The position numbers were made by a program, and so were the translations under genes. From positions 15,245 through 79,244 of the forward strand of contig CAZCQW010000007.1 in assembly GCA_964500975.1 (NCBI GenBank): a stretch of DNA of 64,000 nt. Direction: 5' to 3'. Shown here in pieces: positions 42,901 to 51,131 of the stretch. Under the pieces are notes generated by a model. The model had not been told where the DNA came from. It saw only the letters and a list, made by a program, of their open reading frames with translations, and did not search any database. Each line of letters starts with the position of its first letter. Positions within the stretch are counted from its first letter, which is position 1. Source of the stretch: UBA12465 sp964500975. GTDB lineage: Bacteria > Patescibacteriota > Patescibacteriia > Patescibacteriales > UBA12465.

Positions 42901-43416
42901 TTAAATTTTGATGGAGTTAGTCGGGCGGATTATTATAGCTTATCGTATGTTCCTGATTTTTCTCAAAGTTCTTGGGTTAAGTACTCTTCTTCAACATCGA
43001 TAAACAAATTCAAAACAAAAGCTTATGTAAAGTTTCGTAATCAGTCGGGCGGAGAAAGTCAGGTGTTTATTGTTAATATTCCAATGATAGATACAAATGA
43101 AAAATCACAAGAAATTAAGAACCCTGCACAGGTAATTAATCAGACTCTTAAAAATATCCCATTAATGAAATTTTTTAAAAGACAATTAAAATTAGGCGAC
43201 AGGGGTGACGATGTAAAAAAACTTCAAATTTTACTTAACAAAAACGGTTTTAATATTTCAAATACTGGACCCGGTTCTATGGGAAGGGAAACTATATATT
43301 TCGGTCTAGCTACTAAGAAGGCCCTTGTAGCATTCCAAAAGAAGAATAAATTATATCCTTATCCCGGAGTTGTTGGGCCCGGTACAATTAAAATTTTAAA
43401 TAGCCTAATTAAGTAA
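39967..43416 (+). CDS. Surface SGNH hydrolase with malectin-like, PKD and peptidoglycan-binding domains
   Basis: A 1149-residue exported protein. Signal peptide (1-23); a malectin/carbohydrate-binding-like domain (about 25-205, FKIDLGASGYRT..); PKD-like domains (about 210-380); an SGNH/GDSL hydrolase (about 388-610) with block I VIMGDSTAWG, block III VGLSTNDAA and block V GDGVHMNNTGH; another PKD-like and a fibronectin-like domain (about 620-810); a variable region; and a C-terminal PG_binding_1 domain (from about 1073: LKLGDRGDDVKKLQILLNKN, ATKKALVAFQKKN). It is probably a cell-wall-bound esterase or deacetylase acting on glycans. It lies just upstream of O-acetylation genes (44770-47377). 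Confidence 0.85.
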   Translation: MRKVLFFVLILTSFFILTPKADAAGNRFKIDLGASGYRTNLTGWNNIYLPTDTTTWYSLVNTEGATSSAARIKISSPFTASLNTGGATTSSAYPDTATRDSFVANASTTPQLLIDGLNPNNVYKFNFYVSTKGTASEGTTYKLSGLSVASTSLYSYANIDNYATIDNFRPDATGQVVLDLSKATGSFSANYWLGILDFYELMGVTVSEDQSIKYNQGSVTISGQATSIGGAITSYLWEQVSGPAISIIASTSSATTTVSGFTAPGDYVFKMTANDDRGYYSSDTLTVSVNMVDAGIDRVVVRPNTTVNLSGSVLDYDENIQLLWSEITTNQSWIVSTSSLSTLVKDLVPGTYTFRLSATKGSLTQSDDIQVIVQNNPLTVMQASKKVVIMGDSTAWGAGSSPMVAMSYLEPGAYPYAWGDNAWAALFNSYFTGFNASNTVINIAKIGLNSYQAMPDGSNVNSRPSVLTDFNITKALSYNPDLLIVGLSTNDAASFWGMDEMVNNLQTFKNLAAAQGVPVWFFMPHPRAFSDDVYYTALEKRARLVDLINLEQAAFPGRLINIYDDFYNPDRTIKDAYNSGDGVHMNNTGHRKMYNRVVASNLVEYLGNRRPSINTWTADQDINTDSSVSLEIEANDQDGQELNYSWQQISGPIQTNINSATSSSTLVSGFSQAGQYTFKAIATDIYASSSDKTINVNVSAVESAPYLSNIISTVSSSSALINFSTDVNALSSINFGVTESYGNLINETPYVGKTNHQINLTELLACTTYNYALTASSSSAVSTSTNLSFTTTGCSAESTVIRSTAASVSNLTGGSVLNTESGKGLSLFVPSNFNINSELTFQIKKLNNQQFFSAINTPENLKPVSSYIYNLEALLSTSTKISSFAKPLTVVINYNREDLGGLMESSLVIKRYSGGTWYGLSNCVVNTASSSVSCETSSFSDFALFGEEEVVASSSSSLVLSYPVIATNSLVISINGDSLNFDGVSRADYYSLSYVPDFSQSSWVKYSSSTSINKFKTKAYVKFRNQSGGESQVFIVNIPMIDTNEKSQEIKNPAQVINQTLKNIPLMKFFKRQLKLGDRGDDVKKLQILLNKNGFNISNTGPGSMGRETIYFGLATKKALVAFQKKNKLYPYPGVVGPGTIKILNSLIK

Positions 43417-43481
43417 TACTGGTTACTAAAACAAAAAAGAATGAAAGTTCTTTTTTTGTTTGTTTAAGGCTTAAATTCTAT

Positions 43482-43511
43482 TTGACAAAAAATGATAAAA
43501 CATGCTAAATT
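43482..43511 (+). promoter_or_regulatory. Sigma70-type promoter for repeat protein
   Basis: TTGACA (43482-43487), 18 nt, TGC-TAAATT (43506-43511), extended -10. Confidence 0.65.
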
Positions 43512-43557
43512 ATTTTATTACTTTAAAAATTTAATATAAACAAAAAAATAAAAAGAA

Positions 43558-44655
43558 ATGAAGAAAACGAAAAACTTTAATATCAAAGGAATGGCGCAAA
43601 TTATGGGGGTTCACGATTATGATATTAAATTGATTTTAGGAATACCATTAGTAGCATGCACGGCAAAAACAATCGCTCAAGCTCATATTGAGTGCGCAAA
43701 TGCCCAAGAATACAGCGAAAAAAAGGAGGCTGCCTGGCAAAGATGGAATCAATTAGAAATAATTAATCTTGACCAAGCTACAACCCGTGATGAAGTTGTG
43801 GAGGTTAGGATTCATTGTCCATCCGGGTCACCATCTCAGGAAAAAGCTATATGCAAGGAATTGTCACTTTGTACAAGTTTAGAAGAAGTTAATCTTCTTA
43901 AGAGCTTGGTTTTTATTCACGTCAATTCTAAGGCCCACAAGGCTTATTTGAAACTTAAGTGGGAATTATCCTCGACTCCATGTCAGCTTAAGGAACTTTT
44001 AAAAGAGTGCCCGGAAAAAACGGAAAGTATTAATATTGTGAACGAGAAGTGGTATTCTGTTTCTTGGCGCGCAATTAGCGTGGTAAGAAATTACGAAGAA
44101 ATGGAAAAGCTTTTTTACGACTTGTCTCCACGTACCTATGCCAAGGCAATAGGTAAATGGCTTGAAGTGTGTAGAAGTGCAAAGGAGGTTCAGAAACTCT
44201 ATCGCACACTATTCAATAAACGAGCTCCGTATTTAATTTGTCACGAAGCGTTTATAGAGAACATGCATTCGCGCTGGATTGATTTTTCCTATGAAGAAAT
44301 GCGTGCCTCCAGAAATTTTGAGGAAGCGATGGCGACCCAGGCATACACACCGGAGAATTCAAAAATCAGAATTGAAGCGACTGAAAAATGTTTGGCTTTC
44401 GCCGACAACTTTGATTTAATTGAGGAAGTGTATATACATGCCCCCAATAATTATGAATTGAAGATGAAAATTTTTTGGAAGTGGTTGTTATTTTCAGCTG
44501 GAATAGCTGAAATGCAAAGACTATTTATATTTTTTTCTGATAAAAGCCCTAGGCCCGAAGATATGTGTCAGGAATACGTTGTATTAGACAGAACCGAAAT
44601 AATTACCGCAATTACAAAAAAAATTGCTTTTTTCTACGGTTATCAGGAAAAATAA
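43558..44655 (+). CDS. Hypothetical alpha-helical repeat protein
   Basis: A 365-residue soluble protein with no signal peptide. From about residue 100 it is built of six or more helical repeats of about 33-40 residues. Each has a cysteine or serine cap, a EEVxxL/EMxxLF helix and an A.xKW or EKW closing turn (for example CTSLEEVNLLKSL, NYEEMEKLFYDLS, CRSAKEVQKLYRTL, NFDLIEEVY, AGIAEMQRLFIFF). I recognise no named repeat family, though the pattern recalls TPR/HEAT solenoids. It has its own strong promoter and terminator. Probably a protein-binding scaffold; function unknown. Confidence 0.7.
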   Translation: MKKTKNFNIKGMAQIMGVHDYDIKLILGIPLVACTAKTIAQAHIECANAQEYSEKKEAAWQRWNQLEIINLDQATTRDEVVEVRIHCPSGSPSQEKAICKELSLCTSLEEVNLLKSLVFIHVNSKAHKAYLKLKWELSSTPCQLKELLKECPEKTESINIVNEKWYSVSWRAISVVRNYEEMEKLFYDLSPRTYAKAIGKWLEVCRSAKEVQKLYRTLFNKRAPYLICHEAFIENMHSRWIDFSYEEMRASRNFEEAMATQAYTPENSKIRIEATEKCLAFADNFDLIEEVYIHAPNNYELKMKIFWKWLLFSAGIAEMQRLFIFFSDKSPRPEDMCQEYVVLDRTEIITAITKKIAFFYGYQEK

Positions 44656-44670
44656 AGAAAAAAATACGAT

Positions 44671-44702
44671 GCCCGCCTCATTAATTTGGACGGGCTTTTT
44701 TA
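44671..44702 (+). terminator. Rho-independent terminator
   Basis: GCCCG / CGGGC stem with a loop of about 15 nt, then T7. Confidence 0.75.
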
Positions 44703-44769
44703 ATTATCTAGTTAGAAAAAAGCCGATTTTTATGATAAAATTAGCTTAAGATTCGATTCTAATATATTT

Positions 44770-46215
44770 ATGGTTTTTAGTTCAATAATTTTTATATTTT
44801 TTTTCTTGCCGATTTTTCTATTTATTTATTACGTGTTACCAAATAAATTTAAAAATCTTTTTATTGTAATCGGCGGATATTTTTTCTATTCATGGGGTGC
44901 GCCGCAGTTTGCCTTCATCTTGCTCTTGATGATTAGTATTGATTATTTTCTAAGTTTAATAATTGTTAAAAAAAATGCCGCCGGTCACCATAAAGAAAGT
45001 CGCTATTTATTAGTATTTTCAATTCTCGCCAATGTCGGATTACTAGCATATTTTAAATATAGTAATTTTTTTGTTGATCAAGTTGGTTTAGTTTTAAGTC
45101 TCGCTAATATTCCACCCTTACCATGGAAAGAAGTAATTTTACCAATTGGTATATCATTTACAGTTTTTCAAGAACTTAGCTATATTATTGAGGTTTATCG
45201 AGGTAGAATAAAGCCCGCTAAATCATTAATAGATTTTGCTGCCTATCTAATGCTTTTTCCTCATGTTATTGCTGGGCCTATCGTTAGGTATATTGATATT
45301 GCGGGACAACTTTTAGTTCGGGAATATAATTTTAATAATTTTTTTGAAGGCATACGTCGCTTTAGCATAGGTTTGGCGAAGAAAGTTTTAATCGCTAATA
45401 ATGTTAGTGGAATTGCAGATAGCATTTTTCATCTCCATACCGTTCGTGATTTATCTTCGCCTTTAGCCTGGTTAGGAATAATTGCTTATGCAATGCAAAT
45501 TTATTTTGATTTTTCTGGTTATTCAGATATGGCAATTGGATTAGCAAAAATGCTTGGTTTTAATTTTAAGGAGAATTTTAATAAGCCCTATATCGCAACC
45601 AGCATCACTGATTTCTGGCGTCGTTGGCATATTTCTTTGTCTTTATGGATGAAAGAATATTTGTACATACCACTTGGCGGTAATCGTATTTCAGTTAAGA
45701 GAACATATCTAAATCTTTGGATTGTTTTTTTAATTTCCGGCTTATGGCACGGAGCGAGCTGGAACTTTGTAGTGTGGGGAGCGTTTCACGGTTTATTTTT
45801 AGTATTTGATAAATTATTTTGGCTAAGATTGAGTGAACGTGTTCCTAAATTTTTTAATATTGCTTTAACCTTCGTTATTGCTTTGGTAGCTTGGGTGTTT
45901 TTTAGAATTGAAAACATCAGTGAGGCGTTTATGTATATTTTTAGAATGTTTGATTTTTCAACTTGGTTTACGCCAGTTTCTGTTCGTGCGTCTGAGGTAA
46001 TAGATAATCGGGGGACTTTTATTTTGGCCCTTGCTCTCTTAATTTGCTTCTTGCCGGCTACTGGGATGTTTAATAAATTATTGGAAAAAAAGAGAATAAT
46101 GTTTGGAAGATTTCAAATATATTTAACCCCAGCTTACGTTCTATGTTTATTTCTTCTTTCTTTTATGTCGCTAGTTAATGCACAGTTTAACCCATTTATT
46201 TATTTTAGATTTTGA
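44770..46215 (+). CDS. MBOAT O-acyltransferase (AlgI-like)
   Basis: A 481-residue membrane protein with about ten membrane segments. Typical MBOAT features: LPIGISFTVFQELSYIIEVYRG, FDFSGYSDMAIGLAKMLGF, TDFWRRWHISLSLWMKEYLY, PLGGNR and ISGLWHGASWNFVVWGAFHG, with the catalytic His in WHGAS. With its downstream AlgJ/AlgX-like partner it transfers acetyl groups across the membrane to an extracytoplasmic glycan. The stop TGA is 1 nt before the partner start. Confidence 0.92.
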   Translation: MVFSSIIFIFFFLPIFLFIYYVLPNKFKNLFIVIGGYFFYSWGAPQFAFILLLMISIDYFLSLIIVKKNAAGHHKESRYLLVFSILANVGLLAYFKYSNFFVDQVGLVLSLANIPPLPWKEVILPIGISFTVFQELSYIIEVYRGRIKPAKSLIDFAAYLMLFPHVIAGPIVRYIDIAGQLLVREYNFNNFFEGIRRFSIGLAKKVLIANNVSGIADSIFHLHTVRDLSSPLAWLGIIAYAMQIYFDFSGYSDMAIGLAKMLGFNFKENFNKPYIATSITDFWRRWHISLSLWMKEYLYIPLGGNRISVKRTYLNLWIVFLISGLWHGASWNFVVWGAFHGLFLVFDKLFWLRLSERVPKFFNIALTFVIALVAWVFFRIENISEAFMYIFRMFDFSTWFTPVSVRASEVIDNRGTFILALALLICFLPATGMFNKLLEKKRIMFGRFQIYLTPAYVLCLFLLSFMSLVNAQFNPFIYFRF

Positions 46216-46216
46216 T

Positions 46217-47377
46217 ATGAAAATTAAGCCTAAAGTAAATCTGTTTTCCACTTTATTTTTTACACTCTTATTGAGCTTGATTTTAGTTCAAAGTATTTTT
46301 AAAATTATTCCAGAATCACGTCTTTATGGAGTTACTGAAAAAGTAACGAGACCAGGGATTAGTTTGGAGAAATGGTTTGATGGCAGTTTGCAAAAAGAAC
46401 TTGAGGCTTGGGTGGACCAATCTCTAGGTTTTCGCTCATATCTAATAAAGAGCGACAACCAGATAAATTATTTATTGTTTAAAGAGTCGCATCAAAAAAC
46501 AGAAAATAAAATTATTGTCGGTGCGGATAATTATCTTTATGAAGACAGCTATATTAAATCGTATTTAGGGAGAGACTCTGTTTCAGATGAAATTTTAATG
46601 AATAAAGCGCATAAGCTTAAAAAGCTTCAAGACTTGTTAACTGAAAAGGGAATTGAGTTTATCTTTTTGATTAGTCCTAGTAAAGCTTCATTTTATCCTG
46701 AACATATACCAGGCGAGATAGTTAAGAAGACTGCTGATAAAGACCAATCAACTAATTATGAAAAATTTTTACCATTTTTAGAGCAGTCGGGCGTAAATTA
46801 TATTGATAGTCGTGAAATGCTATTAAATTTGAAAAAAGATTCACCCTATCCGTTATTTTCAAAAAGCGGCACTCATTGGACTTATTATGGATCTTGTCTT
46901 GTGGTTAAAAAAATATTTAATAATCTTATTATTAAAAAAGAGAAAAGTTTTAATTTGCCGGATTGTAGCCTGGTTGAGTTGAATAGCATTCCGCAAGGCA
47001 CAGATTCTGATTTAGCGGAGTTAATGAATATTTGGACTCCTAATGTTTTTTATGAAAAACTAGCTTATCCTAAATTTAATAACAATCCTAATGAAATTAA
47101 TGATTTAAATTTTCTTATTGTTGGTGACAGTTTCTCTTGGGCGTTAATTAGGAATATTGAAGAGGCTAAATTATTACTTAGTTATAATTTATATTATTAT
47201 TTTAAGACTGCTTATGAATATGGAAAAGCTGCTAGAACTATTGATGTAAAAAATACCCCTCTTTTAAAAGAGGAGATATTAAAAAATAATGTCGTTATAT
47301 TAGAAAATAATGAAGCAGGATTATCACTTAATGATTTTGGTTTTCTTGACGCGAGCCTTGAAGCTTTAAGTAATTAG
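46217..47377 (+). CDS. AlgJ/AlgX-like SGNH acetyltransferase
   Basis: About 386 residues from the ATG at 46217; an earlier in-frame ATG at 46178 lies within algI and is less likely. An N-terminal membrane helix (about 10-28) anchors an extracytoplasmic domain with LISPSKASFYPEHIPGE, the GTHWTYYGS motif and VGDSFSWALI carrying the putative nucleophile Ser. The residue two before the catalytic His is Gly here, while AlgJ/AlgX usually have Asp (DTHW); the meaning is unclear. It should complete O-acetylation of a surface polysaccharide begun by the MBOAT protein. Confidence 0.85.
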   Translation: MKIKPKVNLFSTLFFTLLLSLILVQSIFKIIPESRLYGVTEKVTRPGISLEKWFDGSLQKELEAWVDQSLGFRSYLIKSDNQINYLLFKESHQKTENKIIVGADNYLYEDSYIKSYLGRDSVSDEILMNKAHKLKKLQDLLTEKGIEFIFLISPSKASFYPEHIPGEIVKKTADKDQSTNYEKFLPFLEQSGVNYIDSREMLLNLKKDSPYPLFSKSGTHWTYYGSCLVVKKIFNNLIIKKEKSFNLPDCSLVELNSIPQGTDSDLAELMNIWTPNVFYEKLAYPKFNNNPNEINDLNFLIVGDSFSWALIRNIEEAKLLLSYNLYYYFKTAYEYGKAARTIDVKNTPLLKEEILKNNVVILENNEAGLSLNDFGFLDASLEALSN

Positions 47378-47378
47378 T

Positions 47379-49082
47379 TTATTTAGTTTCCCAGATTTCG
47401 TAATCGTAAAACTTATAAGCTAATTTAAAATATTTTTCAGAAAATAAATCATCGTTTAAATAATAAATATTTTCTTCGATTCCAGTCATCATTTTATCGG
47501 TATGATAAAAAAGCGGAAATCTATTTCCAGTGCGATATAATATAAATCTATCAATTTTCCCAAACGGCGAGGTTTGGGATTTTTTATAAAATTCATCAGC
47601 ATTTTTAGATCTAGCTAAATCTTTGACATGCTCATATCTTTGAGAAAAATTTGCGGCTGGATGGCTATTATGTTGATTAAAATAAATAAAGTTATTAATC
47701 GGAACAAAGGCGACTAACTCAGGAATTGAATTTAAAGTTATAGGGTCACCAGTTTGTGTTTTTAGATAAGCGCTTAATTTTTGGAATCTTTCTTCGAGTA
47801 TTCTGGACTCTACTAATCTTTCTCTCACAATTGGATCATCTAAAAATGAACCCATTAAGCTGTAATTTACAAACAGTAAAATACCAGAAAAAGCGATAAC
47901 TAGTTTTAGTCTATTTCCAAATTTATACGAATCAAGGATGGTCCAAATTTGAGTTAAGCCAAATGATAAGCCAATTGCCAAAATCATCGGCATAAAATAC
48001 GAGAAGCCCCTGAATTCTTGCATCGGCACTTTAAAAAAACTTAAAGTTACAAGTCCCATAAACCACCACAAATAAACAGTAACTAAGCAGGCGATTAAGG
48101 GTTTTGCTTTATCGTCTTTGTAATTAAAAACAATCGAAGCGAAGCCTAGAAACATTAATAAATTTTTCCAATCAAGTTTTTCGAAAAATAGGGTGCGCCA
48201 GTTTATATTATCAATTGTAAAAAAACCCGTTTGCCAATTTTCGGTTCCATATTTTAGGTAAGAAGAAACTAAAGGAAATAAGAAGGGCAGACTAAAAATA
48301 ATTGTAAGTGATAAGACGGAAAAACAAAGAGCAAAGAAGCGCCACTGAGCTTCTTTTTTTATAGTTAAACCAACTAATGACAAAGCAATCACGATAAATA
48401 TTATCCAAAGATAATAAGTCATGAAAATCAGGGCACCACTGATACCGAAAATAAAAATCTTTAGCCAAGAAAAATTAGGCTTCTTAACTTCTAAATAAAA
48501 AAACATTAACCAATAAAGAGCGGAGGCAGATGTAAATAGTTCATAAGGCTTGCCAAATATTTCGTCAACATTAACAAAAAGCATTATTAAAAACGGAGCG
48601 CTAATTAGAGTAATTTCTAAGTTCTTTATTTTATCTTCATTTTTCCAATATAGTTTTTGGATAAGATAAAGGGCGATAGGGAAAAAAGTGAAAGCTAGTA
48701 GCCCGCCTAACTTTGCCATTCCAATAGCGCTTAAAGATAAAAATTTTCCTAGAATAACCGTTAGCCAAAAAAATAAAGGTGGATAAAAAGGTGGTAAATT
48801 GTGGTAGGAAAAATCTGAGCCAAGACCAATTTGTGAAAAAGTGGTGTACATGGCTGAAATAGTTAATTCATCGCCTTTTAACCCCCAGAATGGAATTGCT
48901 AAGTTTTTAGATAAGAAGTAGTAGGCAAGCCCCATTATCAAACCACTGCCGAGCATGAAATACCAAGGTTTAATTTTTTTTGAAAATAGAGCGATTAGGC
49001 TAAAGACTAAAAAAAGTACTAAACAAATTTTAATACTAATAATGTTTTGAGCGTCTAAAAATGTTAAATCGGGATTAAGCAT
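47379..49082 (-). CDS. GT-C membrane glycosyltransferase (AftA-like)
   Basis: A 567-residue protein with about eleven to twelve membrane segments and a soluble C-terminal region. The first large loop has KGDELTISAMY and a SYHNLPPFYPPLFFWL segment, like the arabinofuranosyltransferase AftA N-terminal domain and other GT-C enzymes that use polyprenyl-phosphate sugars; the GDE acidic pair is the likely catalytic site. Sugar specificity cannot be read. It overlaps the upstream gtrA gene by 8 nt and is convergent with the acetylation genes, so it probably belongs to the same surface-glycan region. Confidence 0.8.
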   Translation of the reverse strand: MLNPDLTFLDAQNIISIKICLVLFLVFSLIALFSKKIKPWYFMLGSGLIMGLAYYFLSKNLAIPFWGLKGDELTISAMYTTFSQIGLGSDFSYHNLPPFYPPLFFWLTVILGKFLSLSAIGMAKLGGLLAFTFFPIALYLIQKLYWKNEDKIKNLEITLISAPFLIMLFVNVDEIFGKPYELFTSASALYWLMFFYLEVKKPNFSWLKIFIFGISGALIFMTYYLWIIFIVIALSLVGLTIKKEAQWRFFALCFSVLSLTIIFSLPFLFPLVSSYLKYGTENWQTGFFTIDNINWRTLFFEKLDWKNLLMFLGFASIVFNYKDDKAKPLIACLVTVYLWWFMGLVTLSFFKVPMQEFRGFSYFMPMILAIGLSFGLTQIWTILDSYKFGNRLKLVIAFSGILLFVNYSLMGSFLDDPIVRERLVESRILEERFQKLSAYLKTQTGDPITLNSIPELVAFVPINNFIYFNQHNSHPAANFSQRYEHVKDLARSKNADEFYKKSQTSPFGKIDRFILYRTGNRFPLFYHTDKMMTGIEENIYYLNDDLFSEKYFKLAYKFYDYEIWETK

Positions 49083-49455
49083 AGACCCAAGTTTTGTAAA
49101 TAATATAGTTCACTAGAGTTAAGCAGATAATGCTGATAAGTCTGACTCCTAAATAATAAAAACCAAAAGTATCGCAAAAAATATACATCGCCGAAATAGA
49201 TGCTAAGTAATTTCCCGTTGCCAAAATTAAATAACGCAAGAATTGTTTATAGGGAAGGTTTTGATTACTAAAGGTCCAATATTTATGAATATTAAAATTA
49301 AAAAGCCAAATAATTATTTGATTAATAATAATTGCCAAGGTTGCCGAGAAAAAAAACACTTCTTTAAATGCAATTAAAGTTATGAAATCAAACAAGACTG
49401 TGCTAATGCCCGCTATTAAATATCTAATAAACTTTTGAGTAAATATCTTTTTCAT
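49075..49455 (-). CDS. GtrA-family membrane protein
   Basis: A 126-residue protein with four membrane segments. The pattern FIRYLIAGISTVLFDFITL, WLFNFNIHKYWTFSN and VNYIIYKTWVY matches GtrA (PF04138). Family members are thought to move polyprenyl-linked sugars across the membrane for the partner glycosyltransferase. It is coupled to the GT-C gene by an 8-nt overlap. Confidence 0.9.
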   Translation of the reverse strand: MKKIFTQKFIRYLIAGISTVLFDFITLIAFKEVFFFSATLAIIINQIIIWLFNFNIHKYWTFSNQNLPYKQFLRYLILATGNYLASISAMYIFCDTFGFYYLGVRLISIICLTLVNYIIYKTWVYA

Positions 49456-49558
49456 TGTTTAATTTTAGCATAAAAATAGTCAGTTTACAATTTAAATTTT
49501 TTGTTTTAATAATTTTTAGTTAGGTGTATAATCATAATATAACTAAATAGTAATCATA

Positions 49559-49584
49559 TCCGCCCTAGGCGGAGTAAACAAATT
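49559..49584 (+). repeat. CCGCC/GGCGG mini-hairpin with AAACAAAT tail, copy 2
   Basis: TCCGCC (49559-49564), loop CTA, GGCGGA (49568-49573), then GTAAACAAATT directly abutting the ATG at 49585. A TATAAT at 49527-49532 lies upstream, so the element is in the 5' leader. Confidence 0.6.
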
Positions 49585-50406
49585 ATGAAAAAAATTCTAT
49601 TAACAATTATGGTTTTTTCTCTAATTTTCGCTTCAAATAGCGTAAGTTTGGCCGAAGAAACAAATTCCATTAATTCTGACGATAAACCAGTACCTACTTT
49701 ATATTCTCCAAATGGAAATGATTCAAATGAAGTTAAGCCAATTCCAAAAGAATGGTTAAGGGACGTAGCCAGTTCAACGGTTGACGCTGATATTGAGGCA
49801 AATAAAAAACTTGAAGAAAGAAAAAGGGAGGAAAATAAGAAAAAGTTAGAAGTTGAAAAAAAAGCCATGGAGCAAAAATTAGAGATGGCTAAAAAGAATT
49901 TAGAAAAAATTTCTAGTCCTGCTGAAATTAAATTATTTGAAAAAATCCAGAAAATTGGTACAGCACTTTGGGGTATCAAGAAGCTAGAGAATAGAATTGA
50001 AGTTAGGCAGTCATTTGTTAAACCAGTAGCCGTACAATGCGTTAAAGACGCAATTAATAAAAAAGACACTGCTCTTCAAGCAGCTATCTCAAGTCGAACT
50101 CAGAGTATTGTGGGCGCAATTGAAGCTAGAAATGCTTGTCAGAATTCGGCTCTTGATAAATTAACTGCCAAGGAGCAATTTGATGCTAACAGGGTCTGCG
50201 TTGAGGCGTATAAAAAAAGTGGAAATGAATACAATAAGATTTTAGAAAAATCTAAAAATGAATCTTGGAATGTTTATAAAACTGATTTGAAAGCATGCTC
50301 TGTATTACAAAAAAATAGCACTTCTACCGAAGCAGTTTCTTTGAATAATGATTTTAGCGAGGAAATTATGATTAATGACGGTGAGGAGGATAACTTAATT
50401 AAATAA
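49585..50406 (+). CDS. Exported coiled-coil protein, unknown function
   Basis: A 273-residue protein with a signal peptide (about 1-23, ending SLAEE), an acidic linker, and a long Lys/Glu coiled coil (about 75-115). The C-terminal half has cysteines (AVQCVKDAINKKD, ARNACQNSALDK, NRVCVEAYKKS, LKACSVLQKN), possibly forming disulfides. No named family recognised. Its leader carries the recurrent CCGCC hairpin. It is convergent with adk and overlaps its 3' end by about 12 nt as printed. Confidence 0.7.
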   Translation: MKKILLTIMVFSLIFASNSVSLAEETNSINSDDKPVPTLYSPNGNDSNEVKPIPKEWLRDVASSTVDADIEANKKLEERKREENKKKLEVEKKAMEQKLEMAKKNLEKISSPAEIKLFEKIQKIGTALWGIKKLENRIEVRQSFVKPVAVQCVKDAINKKDTALQAAISSRTQSIVGAIEARNACQNSALDKLTAKEQFDANRVCVEAYKKSGNEYNKILEKSKNESWNVYKTDLKACSVLQKNSTSTEAVSLNNDFSEEIMINDGEEDNLIK

Positions 50407-50991
50407 GTAACGATTTATAGCGATAATAAAAAATACGGGTANNNNNNNNNNGAATACTTCTTGAATGCTTAAAGTGCCATCAATTTCTAAAAACTTTCCC
50501 TTTTCTTTATAGTAAGCAATTAATTCGCTAGATTCTTTGCGATATACTTCTAAGCGACTATTTACTACTTTAGGATCTTTATCGTCGGCTCGTCCACCAA
50601 TTTCGGCTCTATCCTCAATTCTTTTTTGAGCTTCGTCGTAGCCAATATTTAAAAGAATGAATAAGTCTAGCTTTAAATCATTTCCATCCATAATTTCATC
50701 TAGCATTTTAGCTTGAGGGATCATCCGAGGGAAGCCGTCAAAAACAATTCCTGTTTCCTTGATTGACGAATCAATCTTTTTTAAAACCTCTGTCATTAAT
50801 TCGTCGGGGATTAAAACTCCCTGATCAACACTTTTCTTAATTTCTTGACCAAGTTCTGAGCCAGATTCAATTTCTGCTCTTAAAGTTTCCCCCATACCAA
50901 ATTGGCGAAAGCCATACTTAGCGCATAAAAGATCGGCTTGAGTTGTTTTTCCAGCGGCGGCGAGTCCGTAAATTGAGATAATTTTTTTCAT
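50395..50991 (-). CDS. adk: Adenylate kinase family protein, C-terminus broken by gap
   Basis: An NMP kinase with P-loop GLAAAGKTT (about 8-16; the usual first Gly-x-Pro-Gly is GLAA), FGMGETLRAEI, the VFDGFPRMIPQA lid-side segment and DRAEIGGRADDKDPKVV. It balances ATP, ADP and AMP. The lid lacks the zinc cysteines, and its Arg-Ala-Asp is typical of short-lid forms. A 10-N gap at 50442-50451 cuts the last helix; the residues read after it are unreliable. No neighbour suggests an operon. Confidence 0.88.
   Translation of the reverse strand: MKKIISIYGLAAAGKTTQADLLCAKYGFRQFGMGETLRAEIESGSELGQEIKKSVDQGVLIPDELMTEVLKKIDSSIKETGIVFDGFPRMIPQAKMLDEIMDGNDLKLDLFILLNIGYDEAQKRIEDRAEIGGRADDKDPKVVNSRLEVYRKESSELIAYYKEKGKFLEIDGTLSIQEVFXXXXPVFFIIAINRYLFN
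50442..50451. other. Assembly gap (10 N) at 3' end of adk
   Basis: Ten N bases near the 3' end of the adenylate kinase gene; true size unknown. Confidence 0.98.
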
Positions 50992-51070
50992 AATAGTTAA
51001 AATATTTTATAGATAACTTTAAACAAAGTAATATAATAACAATAAAATGTTAATTAGACAAGCCTATAAT

Positions 51071-51094
51071 AAAGAAAATTGTCTAATTTGCGTA
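51071..51094 (+). promoter_or_regulatory. Candidate ECF sigma promoter, upstream of sigma gene
   Basis: AAAGAAAAT (51071-51079), 9 nt, TGCGTA (51089-51094), then CTATTAAA. The same two boxes with the same 9-nt spacing occur at 52544 and 53101. Confidence 0.5.
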
Positions 51095-51097
51095 CTA

Positions 51098-51125
51098 TTA
51101 AACAGAGAACCTAAAATGCTATAAT
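51098..51125 (+). promoter_or_regulatory. Housekeeping promoter giving a near-leaderless sigma-factor mRNA
   Basis: TTAAAC (51098-51103), 16 nt, TGC-TATAAT (51120-51125). The -10 ends 6 nt before the ATG at 51132, so the transcript would start at or next to the start codon. Confidence 0.55.
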
Positions 51126-51131
51126 ATAGTC

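Noticed and set aside
46178..46216. Earlier start of the AlgJ-like gene inside algI
   Set aside because: The ATG at 46217 follows the algI stop by 1 nt and gives a normal N-terminal anchor.
49554..50069. Minus-strand frame of 171 codons opposite the exported coiled-coil gene
   Set aside because: Antisense of a Lys/Glu-rich coiled coil gives Phe/Ser-rich noise; the plus frame has a signal peptide and a leader element.
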